This document shows, piece after piece, positions 43,301 to 58,442 of a DNA stretch of 64,000 bases (its first letter is position 1; every line of letters starts with the position of its first letter). The stretch comes from Cucumis sativus. Taxonomy: Eukaryota; Streptophyta; Magnoliopsida; Cucurbitales; Cucurbitaceae. A program made the translations under genes and the position numbers. The stretch lies in the NCBI RefSeq assembly GCF_000004075.3, contig NC_026660.2, forward strand, positions 9,548,001-9,612,000, written 5' to 3'. The notes beneath the pieces are model-generated. The model was given only the letters and a program-made list of their open reading frames with translations, was not told where the DNA came from and did not search any database.

Positions 43301-43582
43301 GTCACTAAAATATTTACATCAATACATTTGGGCAATTTGCCATGTGGAGAGATACTAACGTTTCTTTTATCTCCTTCCCTACCATTTTAGGTGAATTATG
43401 GCAATTTTATGCATGGGCTGATGAAGGAGAACGTTCAACTAAATAGAAAAGTATTGTCAGAGATCTCAATGCACGAACCTTACAGTTTCAAGGCGCTGGT
43501 AGACATCTCTCGTAATGCATTTCCTGGAAACAAGAATGTAGTGTTTCCCCCCAAGAAAGATGCTGCTTCCATGATTGTTTAA
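40362..43582 (+). CDS. RPL20: mitochondrial large-subunit ribosomal protein bL20
   Basis: Binds large-subunit rRNA early in assembly. The plastid L20 is normally plastid-encoded, so the nuclear gene is taken as the mitochondrial one. Two coding exons, 40362-40547 and 43391-43582, total 378 nt (125 aa), the usual length. The first carries the basic N-terminal arm and rRNA-binding helix ([20 protein letters not shown], then [19 protein letters not shown]). The second carries [18 protein letters not shown] and the C-terminal part. No N-terminal presequence is present from the chosen start, which matches the bacterial-type N-terminus. The 2.8-kb intron holds LINE and SINE copies. The 3' end faces that of the MTP gene, 486 bases between stop codons. 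Confidence 0.
40895..42230 (+). mobile_element. LINE ORF2 C-terminal fragment in the bL20 intron, with an internal duplication
   Basis: Two tandem copies of a ~242-bp block (about 40,895-41,136 and 41,137-41,385) each encode the LINE word [17 protein letters not shown] or [17 protein letters not shown]. Downstream, about 41,440-41,640 is frameshifted LINE sequence. After a SINE insertion, 41,890-42,150 encodes [20 protein letters not shown] and CMQRRTF, matching the zinc-binding (zf-RVT) region at the end of plant LINE ORF2. Stops and frameshifts make it dead. It sits in the same orientation as the host gene. Confidence 0.
41670..41874 (-). mobile_element. Au-like tRNA-derived SINE with target-site duplication
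   Basis: On the minus strand the 5' end has a box A-like TTGGCCTAGGGGTAA, then a box B-like GGTTCAATCC, an RNA polymerase III promoter of tRNA type. The body then reads through GGGTGTCAAATGTTGTAGGG to CTGGCCCAGACACTC and an A-tail (T-run at 41,667-41,675 on the plus strand). Flanks TTTCACATTCTGTTT (41655-41669) and TTTCACATTTTGTTT (41875-41889) are a 15-bp target duplication with one change. The sequence agrees with my memory of the plant Au SINE family. It interrupts the LINE fragment, so it arrived later. Confidence 0.
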
Positions 43583-44068
43583 TGGACCGTTTAAGAGTCC
43601 TCTGGACCTCCAGTTATATAGGAACCGACTCGGGGTGTTGTCTGGCTTATGATCATCGAGAGTTGATGCTTGTTTTTAGCATAGTTCTTTTTGTTACTAT
43701 TATTGTATTAATTCTCCTAATCTTGTCAGACACTGAAATGCTTCTCCATTTGAAATGATAAATTTTTTATTGGATGTTTTTTGGGTTTTAGATCCACAAC
43801 CAAGGACGATATTTTGTTGCCACAAGTTTCTGCAGGATGTCCGGTCAATTTTTGTCATAGGACAGGGATGGAATTAACTTGTCACCAATTTTTGCAAGAC
43901 TTTCAGTGAAATGTTAATCATTGTAGCACCGATCCATTTTATTGGAAAGCTGAAAATTGTGTGCAGCATATGTATGTATAATACAAACAATCCAATAGTC
44001 AGATAACCATAATTCTAACCACTCTCTTTCAGGAATTCATGCAGCATACATATTCAGCATCCACCATT

Positions 44069-45912
44069 CTATGAAGCTTTAGGCTTGTGCTCTGGCTTAT
44101 GAGTGAACTCAAAGTCCACATGAACAAAAGCTCGATCCACCTCATCAAGCTGTTCAAGTTTGTCTTGAAGTGTTTCCCCGATGTCATGCGCTTGACTTAG
44201 AGACGTTTCCCCAGGCAACACTATGTCCACCTCCACAAAATAGTTGCATCCAAAGGTATATGCTCTCACTGTATCTATATGTTTGATTTCCTCGTGATGA
44301 TTCCATACTAGATATGTTAGCTTGGCCAAGTAATCTGGTGGGGCTGTCCTCCCTATTAGCGACCATACATTTTCCATCACCGTCTTCGACCAGTTGCTGA
44401 TAGTGTACAATGCTATCTATATAGAATATGTAAATGCAGACGTAGATGTTATTAGTGTGGAAATATGTTTCATGAGAAGAAACATATACGAATTCTGTGT
44501 GTGGCCAACTTACTAGGATAGCCCCAAGGGGATCTAGCCACCAGTAGAATTTGATGGCCAAAAGGGCAGTCGCAAGACCAATTGAATTGGTAATTACATC
44601 AAAGAAATGATCTTGGGCATAGGCTCTGATGATTTCATTTGCGAATCTACGACAGTATATTGTAAGGAAAAATTTCACTACTGTCACAGCTGCCATTATT
44701 CCAACCATCCATTTCACTTTATCTGGATCTCTATCTGGTTGAACCTGCAACAATTCATAGATGTAAGGTATGGAAAAATTATTGGTGTGCTCATTTTTAT
44801 CAACTGATAATCAAACTTGTTTACCTCTGAAATAAGTTCTCGAGCTGATTCAAGCAATATTTGTATTCCAAGAGTTGCCATGACTGATGCAAACACCACA
44901 ATTCCCTGGCATAAATTTGAAAGGTTAGTCCATACTATTGTTCTTTCTTCCATTTGTGTACTAACATGACTCGGACTTTTTTTTTTCTGCTGTTGAACTT
45001 GTTCTTTATTTGTATGACAACTTTGCTTTAATCTTGAAAGATATTAGGTGTTTCTCCATTTGAACAATCCTCCATTTTCTTAGACCAGCCTTCTAATTCT
45101 TCATTCAATAGACTCTTATGACTAATTAGATAGCTAAGTTTTGTTAATAGCCTTGACTTACCACTGGTTGCATTCTATTTTTGCCGATAGGATAACGATA
45201 CTGATTTGGCTTTCTCATAGCATTAGCTGTAAACCATAGTATGAACCCTGATAAAAGATCCAACAGGGAATCTAGTGTTGAAGCTATTACTGCTAGTGAT
45301 CTGCTCTCAACCGAAGCGTAAACTTTTGCAATGAAGATCAACATGTTTGCTACGTTTGATATATATATTGCCTGTCTCTCACTATTTGCTTCTTCCTTCT
45401 TTTCATCCTGATAGATTAGAAATTCGGTGAATGTCTGAGAAGAAGGTGTGAATGTTAAAGAAAGAAAAAGAGACAAACCTCAGTTAAAGTTCCAGGCAGG
45501 ATACCCAGTTCATTGTAGGAATCAACTTCATTAAATCCTTTGAGAAGACTTTCCTGCCTTTCATAATACTTAGCAACCTTTCTCTGCCTGTCTATGATCA
45601 AGGATAAAAACACTCCTTAGTTTCACCTCGAAAACTCGAAAGCTAGAATTAGTTTCTCTAAAGCTAACTGAAGTAACAATGGACAAGAACTACTTCATTC
45701 AAGAACTAGAATTGGTTGAAAAGCTTACTCCATGACTTCCAGTAATAAACAATGCCATGTTGAGACCTCTTGTTTGTAGTAGGCAACCGAAATTCATCCA
45801 TATTGAGTCGCCACGAGGGCACCTTCCTCACCGTTCCATCTGTCCCAGCTGCCACGCCCTCCGGTGACAGAAGCTCTGTTCTGAAGGAATCTGTTCTAGG
45901 ATTATCTGCCAT
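44069..45912 (-). CDS. MTP9: Mn-type cation diffusion facilitator, MTP9/MTP10 group
   Basis: Metal tolerance protein that exports Mn2+ (and in some cases Cd2+) from the cytosol in exchange for protons. Six exons: 45912-45729, 45591-45479, 45407-45162, 44905-44825, 44744-44514 and 44416-44069; total 1,203 nt (400 aa), usual length. The N-terminal tail has [12 protein letters not shown]. The two Mn-CDF DxxxD signatures are present: DSLLDLLSG (145-149) in TM2 and [13 protein letters not shown] (253-257) in TM5. Other conserved blocks are [40 protein letters not shown] and, in the cytosolic C-terminal domain, [19 protein letters not shown] and the ending [12 protein letters not shown]9/10 rather than MTP8 or MTP11 is judged from the N-terminus and the [11 protein letters not shown] word. 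The exact orthologue is uncertain. Confidence 0.
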
Positions 45913-48293
45913 TTTTATGGTGAACTCAACTAAGATTCTAGTTAAAAGGGAAGCGATTTTCTGTTTCTTAAAACCAAAGAGATCATTATAAAGAAGGGAA
46001 AGAAGACTAAAATGGACGTGATGAATATAATAAGAGAAAAGTGGATTCAGTAAACAATGGCATGGAAAGGGTTGGATATTTAAGGGAAGGGGTGATTTGA
46101 CATTTTGAATGAGTGCTGGGGAAAGTTAAAGGTTTGGTTTGAATAATATTGAAGTATGGGAATTGCTTTGTAGGATCTTACGTGCATTCCTACAAGTATA
46201 ACAAAATCTTTTATGTTTTTTTTTTCAACTATGGTTTATGATGATTGTTTTTAAGTCTTTTTGAAGATTGTTTGGTCATTGATGTTTTATTATATTGAGG
46301 GAAATCTGGTGAGAGAGGTGTTTTGGGGATAGAATTATGAAGAATGATTATTTTATTTTTATGGTTGGAGCATTGTTGGGGGTAAAACCAAGGTTGAAGT
46401 ACTTATGTTACATTTTCGGAAGTTTGTGTTTCATATCATTACATTCTGTCCCCATTAAATTAACTTTATCTTACGTTTTTTTCTAAATTATATGTTTGAT
46501 TATCATTTTTTTTTTGTCCTTGTTTTCCTTTTAATAAAAACTGAATCTGTATTCACTGATAATTACTATATTTCTTGTTCTCTATTTTCTAAAAATAGAC
46601 AACTAAATCCTTTTCTCGTTTAGTTTTACTTATAAGTTTGAAATATCCCTGCCACAAAATAAATCTTTTAAAAGTTGTATAAAATCGAAGTTACAATGTG
46701 ACTCGTGCAAAGTTGATAATTTGAGTGGCTAGTCGTTTGAAATAGTAAAACTTTTGAAAATATTTTTAGTATAGCAAAATGTCATTGTCTATCAATAATA
46801 TCATTTAGTGATAAGTTGCGATTCAATAACAATTTGGACACATTTTTCAGTCCTACAAATAATTAAATCTCACCTATGTTCTCTCTAGAACCTCTAGATT
46901 TTGAGAAATTTTAAATGAATTCTATTGTTTGTTATAGCAAAAAGAGAATGATTTTAAAGTCTAGAATGATTTTAAATCATGTTTTTACTTAAATTTTCTT
47001 GACCAAAATGGTCAGATTTTGCAGAATTTTAAAGAAAATCACATAATTCATCTTTTCATTTTCTAATTTTCACTTTTAACACATTTGCAGATAACAGTCT
47101 CTATTTGTAAATTCATAACTTTATTTTTCTTTTTAATTATCATCCAAACATAGAAATTTTATTTATTTCAAATCTTTCTGGTTTCAAACAAAATAAATAA
47201 TTTCATATCATTTCTAAAATTTCATATCATAAAATTTAAAATTATTTCTTCAACTTTCTAGAATCCAAACAAAGGGTTAAAGAAAAGAATATCAAAATTT
47301 TATCAAATTGAATTGAATATTATAAGGAATGTTTGTAGTGCTTAGTTGCTTACTGTAGGATTATAATAGTCCATTTTAGTATAAGTTAAAAATAGTATGT
47401 ACTGAACTATTTTAATATAGAAGGAAAATAGTCCAAATAATAGAAATAGAAATATAGTTGTTGATACTAATTGGAAACGCCTACTATTATTATAATTAAA
47501 GTCGCAATCATGAAGATGATAGTTTACTCCACTCCCTTTTAAAAATTAGGAGTCCAAGCATCCCCTTAATTCTTAAATTAGCTAAGGAAAAGCACTTATA
47601 TATTTTAAAGCAATTTCTCTTTGTTTTATATTGATGTAGAGGAGTTGTTGAACCTAATTCACCAACTGAAACTTTTATAAAAAATATGATGATATGTGAC
47701 GTGTGTGCCCCTCCAAGAAAATCCCACTAATTGAATCGAAAAATCCAATTTAGATGAAAGATCCAAAGGACAAATCAATCTCTTATAATAATCTCACGTT
47801 ACCAAAAATAGCTCTTCCAAAGGTTGCAATACGTAATCATTTAAGCCCTCCAATTTTCATCCAATATTCTAAGTTAACTTTTGAAATGAAGGATAGAAAT
47901 GCTTTTGAAATAAAAGGTTGGTTTTTAATGATATTCACCTATAATTAATCAAATCCAAGTGAACAAAACAGTGAAATGCATTGAAAGTTGAAACACACAC
48001 ATAGAAGAGAAGATCAACAATGGAAAAAAAGGTTCCTCCACAACAGTAACTGCATTGAATCCGCAAGGTTCACTTCCAGATATGTTAAACTGGAAGAATG
48101 AACTCTCTTACATATCATCAAATTTTCCTTATTTCAAACTCTAAGATCCTAACTCTACTGTTCCACATTCGCAAACCGAATGATTCCATTCCAAGAAAAA
48201 ATAATAAGAAGACACCTACCTCACTTAAATCAACTACTTACGATCAAAATCACAACCAACTGCTGGGCTTTGTGCCGATGACAAGAATATTGT
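45913..48293. other. intergenic region between MTP and GAPCp
   Basis: The left side should be the MTP promoter and the right end (about 47,950-48,293) the GAPCp 3' UTR. The middle is AT-rich with no recognisable gene. One copy of the dispersed GATAGA-type repeat lies at about 46,735-46,870. A 64-codon frame at 47,754 has no recognisable features. Confidence 0.
46735..46870. repeat. dispersed small repeat, copy 4
   Basis: It contains AGTAAAACTTTTGAAAATAT, GTATAGCAAAATG, TTGTCTATCAATAATATC and TTTAGTGATAAG. It shares word order with the copies near 3.5, 4.4 and 25.5 kb. It is the most diverged copy. Confidence 0.
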
Positions 48294-52607
<4,314 letters not shown>

Positions 52608-53029
52608 GATCGCGTAGCTCCTTCGATGATCGATCGAAGAAGAAGTGGCGACAAATAAAAAAAAAAAAGAACGAAAAAGGAGAAGCTCCAAAACGCAAAA
52701 ACCCTAGCGGAGAAACGGAAGCGAAATGAAAGATATTCAAAAAGTCTGCGGCCTCTTGTTAATATTTTAATAGCTCGATGGCGTTACTATTGATGTAGTA
52801 GGTGGCGATTCGGCGGCGTATGGCCGGTGATGGTCACCGGAACCGAGGAAAGAAAGCCACGTTGGATAAAAGTGATTATTTTTATGGGCCCCCGCGGCGT
52901 AAAGGGGACGCTTGTATGGCCGTTTAGGGTGCGACGGCGACCCGCTTTTTGGCGGTTGGTTTGGTTGGTAGAATCGAGCATTGGACATTGGGTGGGTTGG
53001 GGGGATCCAAGAAAAACCCCACATGATAC

Positions 53030-53104
53030 GCACGTGCTCGTATTATTGTTTGGCAGAAGGCAAATCAAAATTTTCAACTCTTCCAATAGACCGCTAGCAC
53101 GTGC
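53030..53104. promoter_or_regulatory. pair of G-box-type palindromes upstream of GAPCp
   Basis: GCACGTGC occurs at 53030-53037 and again at 53097-53104, 67 bases apart, about 420 and 490 bases upstream of the GAPCp start codon. CACGTG is the G-box core bound by bZIP and bHLH factors and is common in light- and ABA-responsive plant promoters. Activity here is inferred from position only. Confidence 0.
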
Positions 53105-53639
53105 ATTTTGACTCCGTACTTACACGAAATTACTCTTTTCAATCTATACAAATGGTGTTTAGGTTTGATGTTGGTTTGGATTTGATGGTAAAAAAAATTC
53201 ATCTGTGGATTGGTCAAAAAGAATTGTTATGTTCTTATTTGCATAAACTTTTTCAATTACTCTTCTACTTAATAATTATCGATCCAACTTAAATATCTTC
53301 TTTAGTTGCACCTCAAAGGTATTTTAATACGTTTTAATGAGAGGAATTAGATTCATAATTATTGATGGAAAACTTTTGTAACTTACTTTTTTTTCATATA
53401 ACAAGCGAAAACAAAGAGATACTTAAAATTAACTAAATCAAAACAAAAAGAAAAACTAATAAGACTATTTAAATGGAGTTCTCTCGTGATCAACAAAACT
53501 CTCCTTTGCAAAGCTAGAATTTTCAATCAAAAGGTTCAAAAATTCTTTTAAAAAAATTTAAATTTTGAAAAAAAAAATCAAAGTATGATTAATAAATAGT
53601 TCAAATGCTATAAGAGGAGGGAAAATATCAATTTATATC

Positions 53640-53950
53640 CCTAAAATTTGAAAATCTCGAAAATTAAAATTCTGATATTTATGTTTATTAAAAGTTTCCT
53701 AAAACTAATATTTAAATTTGTTGATGAATATCTCTAAAAATTCATAAACTGATATCTATGTTTGTTTAAACTTTGAACTTCATGAATATAGTACACACCC
53801 TCTTCAAATTAAATTTGAAAAAGAAAAATCCATAAACTGATATTTATATTTTGAAAATCCCTAAAAATTCATAATTTGATATTTATGTTTGTTTAAACTT
53901 TCAACTTCCTGAGTATAGTACACACTCTTTTCAAATTAAATTTGAAAAGA
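53640..53950. repeat. ~127-bp tandem repeat
   Basis: Copies starting at 53731 (TCTCTAAAAATTCATAAACT) and 53858 (TCCCTAAAAATTCATAATTT) continue in parallel through GTTTGTTTAAACTTT, AGTACACAC and CTTTTCAAATTAAATTTGAA. A more diverged partial copy precedes them at about 53,650. The units run together, so this looks like local duplication. Confidence 0.
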
Positions 53951-54082
53951 CAAAAATTGTACGAGACTTATAAATCTTTTAATTAAATAATTAATGTGTA
54001 ATGACTAGACATATACCTTTTATTTAAAATTTTATTAATTAGTTAATGCTTAGACATGTGCATACTTTTATATGTCAAACTA

Positions 54083-54172
54083 ATTACTCTTTTAAAATTA
54101 CAAATTGGGTTAAAAAATTTAAACTTTTATTACTCTTTTAAAATTACAAATTGGGTTGAAGAATTTAAACTT
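54083..54172. repeat. 46-bp tandem repeat, two copies
   Basis: ATTACTCTTTTAAAATTACA followed by AATTGGGTT starts at 54083 and again at 54129. The copies differ at only a few positions (TTAAAAAATTT versus TTGAAGAATTT). It is non-coding. Confidence 0.
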
Positions 54173-55718
54173 AAAACTTATTAATTCTCAAATAAGTTTT
54201 AGTTGATTTAAGCCCTTATAAAAATTTACCACTTGAAAGATTAGAATGTATATATACTTGGTATGATAGGAGTATAAAAAGTTGAAAATCTAACCTTTTA
54301 ATTTTGAATAAACTAGTTGAGTTCTCATAATTGGTTGTAAAGCAATGATGTTGTTGCAAAGTATTAAAATAAATTGCAAATTTTTATGGAATAAATAAAC
54401 AAGTAGACGACATCATCCACGTGGTTGAACGTTTGGCCAATGAGATCATCTTTGTTAAATTTTTAAAAAGAAATAAGAGTGTGTTTGGTAAGCACTTACG
54501 ATAGTTTTTTAATTTTATTTTAAAATGTTGTTATCAAAATCTTTTAGTGAATTAAATTTTGTTTTCAAGTCAACTCAAATGGGTGGAGAATTAGCATTTT
54601 TGCATAACTTTTAAATAGGAAAAATTGTTGATGGATATGTTTTTGGTTGGTTAGAAGTGTGCAAATGTGTTACATACATAGTATAGATTAAAGATAAGCG
54701 TTAAATCTCATTATTTTAGCACCCAATTTTTCATGTTTGTTATATTTTAATTTGTAAACTTTTAAAAATCTACTTTTGCTATTAAACTTTAAACAATACA
54801 ATCATTTTGATGATTTTTATTGTCTACCTTACACACCTTTACTTTATTTAGATTGATATCACGTTCATTTTACATATTGATACACATACTTAAAGACTAT
54901 GTAATTAATTTGTTAAATTAAATTAGAAGTAAGAATCAAAACAATTATGTTTTGAAAGTCAAATACGAGAGATTTGAGCTTTTAAACTATTGATCGAATC
55001 AATATGTTTTAACGGTTAGTCATACACTGTTTGAGATTAATTATAAAATAAAAGTCATTTTAATAGTAATAATGAAAATAACAATGGAAGAAGTATTTAC
55101 AAGAGATAAATTTAGGGTTTAAAATCATTTAACAACTACCAATAAATTAATTTGTCAACATAAACATATTTCAACCAATATAAATTTATACTACCATCTT
55201 ATGGAAGTTTATTTCTTCTTACACCATATGGTGGAAAAAAAATTGTGCATAACATCAAAAAAATTTAGATTAGGTATTGAGTCAAGTAGGCCTCTAGTTG
55301 TGCAACTCACCCAGGTACTCAATTAAAACTTCTGTGGCGATTTTTTTTCTTTAGATTATCATTTTTTAACCATGTGGCAAAAGAAATGGTGCATAAATGC
55401 AATATAAGGTTGCACCTAATTATTATTTTTGAATTTTATCTACGAGAAAAAATGAAAATAATTGAGAGGAAAATGGACATCCATGCACAAATTTATTACA
55501 ACTCTTAAAGCAGTTGTTCTCCCTACAATCTGTTCCCAGCAAGCAAGGAAAAGTCAAATGCAGAGACAGAAAGGGAACAACAGTTGAAGTTACCACTTTT
55601 ACAACAAAAACTCATCTTCTTCTACGACAATATATATATTTCTCTATTACACATTGCAATTTAAGCATTCAGCTGCAATGGGAGAAAAAAAAAATCAAAT
55701 TGAATAATAATCCATCAC

Positions 55719-58442
55719 CTACACGGCGACAGGTACGGCCTCATCAAGAGCGAGGACACCCGGTAGCTCTTTGCCTTCCAACAACTCCAAACTAGCACCC
55801 CCACCGGTTGAAATGTGGCTCATGACGTTTGCAACTCCCACCTTCTCCACGGCTGCAACCGAGTCTCCACCTCCGATGATGGTCGTCACCCCCTTTCCGC
55901 TGAGTTCTGCGAGTTTTTTAGCAATGGCCTGCAACCAAGTGCATATTTCAGATTGGTACTGGCGACATAAACACATCTGCTATACATAGTGTGCAAATGT
56001 TGAACTGCATTGGTTTATAGGTCTCTATCATGTCATACTTTGATGAACCAAACAAATCAGGCACCTCAGAGAACCATGAATATTCAAGATCTCACAGAGT
56101 TCCAGCACTATAACAAACATGTTGAGATCGGTATGCCATCCCCCACCTCCAATAATAGGGGAGGTGTGTTGCAATAACATGAAGGTTAAAAAGAGAAACG
56201 CTATCCTTACTCCTTGGTTTAACTTCAAATCAATATTTATGACTCACATACAAATACAAATCGGCTATATAAGTATGCAAATGACATCAATGTGAAGTAT
56301 TAAAATGCATTTTTATCACCATGGGGAAGTTCTTTCTTACCTCTGTGCCCACTGCAAACTTGTCGAATTCGAACACTCCCATTGGTCCATTCCAGATGAT
56401 AGTTTGGGTAGTGTCCAAAGCATCATTGAATGTCTTTACGGAATCTGGTCCAATGTCCAGCCCCATCCATCCATCAGGGATGGCAGATGCTGGGACAATC
56501 TGCAATTTAAAACAACATGTTCTTTATTTCCCTATCCATAGTTTTGAAGTTTCCAAGAGACTGGAAAACCAAGACTAGTTGAATCAATCAATAAAATTTC
56601 AGAAGCTTGTGTTTCTGTGCATTGGTTTGAGAAATGGATCTAAGAACCAAGATTCACAAACAAACCTTGCTGTTTGCATCAGGAGCAAACTTGTCTGCAA
56701 TGATGACATCGGTTGGTAATAAAAGGGATACTCCTTTAGCCTTGGCCTTCTCAAGGAGGGAGGTCGCTAGTTCTAGCTTATCCTCTTCCACCAAAGATGA
56801 ACCAACGGAAAGTCCCTGTGCCTTGTAAAATGTAAAGATCATTCCACCACCGAGGAGTAGGATGTCACATTTTTCTAGAAGTGACTCAATCACTCCAATC
56901 TTTGAAGAAACCTTTGAACCACCAACAATAGCAGCAAATGGCCTCTTCGGGCTTGACACGGCCCCCACTAGATAGTCGAGTTCCTAAAGTGATTACCCGC
57001 AGGGTTAAAAATCATTAGACATAGCAGCAATAAAATAACATGATAAACATTGAGCCAACCATAATGTATTGAAGTTTGGAGATTGTGAACAAATTGAGGC
57101 CGGTTACCAGTTACATACGAGATCAGTGAAAAAGAAAAATAGTATATAATTAGTAACATATGGTATTTGTGCAAGTAACCAGTGAATCCTACAAGGAGAA
57201 AAAGATCCAACCTTCTGCAAGAGGAAACCAGCTACGGATGGCTTTAAAAACTTGGTGACTCCCTCGGTTGAAGCGTGAGCTCTATGTGCAGTCCCAAATG
57301 CATCATTCACAAAAAGATCGGCTAGAGAAGCAAGCTTCTTTGCAAACTCGGGTTCGTTTTTCTCTTCTTCCTTGTAGAATCTCACATTTTCAAGGAGAAG
57401 AACTCCACCGTCGGGCAGGGAAGCAACCAACTTTTCGACCTCCGGACCAATGCAGTCATCAGCCTTCACAACCTGCTTGGACATGACATCTAGAAATGTT
57501 TAGTGTAACTCTGAGGCGTTAAATGAACAACATACGGGAAAGGAAGGAATCAAAGAACAGTAAAACAAACCCTTCTTTCAGATCATATGAAGGAAAAGGT
57601 ACCTGAATGCTAAGGAGTTCAGAAAGCCTAGGCACAAGAGGAGCCAAGCTGTACTTTGGAGTCACACCTTTTGGTCGTCCCTGAAAACTCCATTGTTTAA
57701 CAACATATTCACAAGCTTGTGCAACATAAACAGTATACTGTCAACACTCTAATCTGATCCCTGATCACAAGTTTCCATGGATGGCTAATCAAAAAACCAA
57801 AAACCCAATTGTCATTACATGCAATGTACCATCACAGCTAACATCCCTTAACCTTTTCTCTACAAATTCCATTAACCAAGAGACTGTCACATACAAAATC
57901 ACCAAAACCATCAACCCATCAATAACTTCAAACGACTTTATAGCTACTGTCATCCAGAAACAACAGAACAAGTCTAACTAGTAAACAAGAAGTCCCAAAG
58001 GTACACTCACCAAATGACTGGATAGAATAACTTTAGCTCCCTTCTCCGTCAAATGCTTGATTGTAGGAATAGCAGCTCTGATCCTAGTGTCGTCAGTAAT
58101 ATTCTGATTATCATCCAAAGGCACATTCAGATCAGCTCTCACGAACACCTTCTTCCCCTTCAAGTCAGCGGCAGACAAATCCCCAACGCTCTTCTTAGCC
58201 ATGGACACCACACCCCTCGAAGCCTTCCCCCCAAACGACCGAATCTTGGAAGCTACATGGAGGGAGAAAAGTGGGTCTGCAGCGGCAAAGCCAAGGCGAG
58301 GAGTGGCGGCGCTACGGAGGCGAATTGAGGAAGAGGAAGTGGTAGATGGGGAAAATTGAAGAAGGGCAGAGCGGGTTGAAGAGGAGGAAGAGGATGTGGT
58401 GGGAAGGAGATGGAAAGTTGCACGAGAAGCTGCAGACGCCAT
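55719..58442 (-). CDS. PGK1: chloroplast phosphoglycerate kinase
   Basis: Interconverts 1,3-bisphosphoglycerate plus ADP and 3-phosphoglycerate plus ATP; in the plastid it serves the Calvin cycle and plastid glycolysis. Six exons: 58442-58011, 57680-57603, 57472-57212, 56983-56666, 56499-56341 and 55928-55719; total 1,458 nt (485 aa), matching chloroplast PGKs. A Ser-rich transit peptide of about 80 residues ends near [11 protein letters not shown]. Conserved blocks follow: [16 protein letters not shown] (98-113), the substrate loop [59 protein letters not shown], the ATP-site [26 protein letters not shown], and the C-terminal [11 protein letters not shown] and [18 protein letters not shown]. 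The start gives a complete transit peptide. The GAPDH gene making its substrate is its downstream neighbour. Confidence 0.

Larger units (their letters stand above)
52608..55718. other. intergenic region between GAPCp and PGK
   Basis: 52,608-53,110 is unusually GC-rich for the window and should be the GAPCp 5' UTR and promoter. It has an AAACCCTAG telo-box word near 52,700 and two GCACGTGC palindromes. 53,640-54,180 holds two sets of tandem repeats (listed). 54,200-55,500 is AT-rich with no recognisable content. 55,500-55,718 is probably PGK 3' UTR. Confidence 0.

Noticed and set aside
52787..53111. Overlapping open frames on both strands of the GC-rich GAPCp promoter
   Set aside because: Frames stay open because stop codons are rare in GC-rich DNA; sequences are Pro/Arg/Thr-rich without domain similarity.
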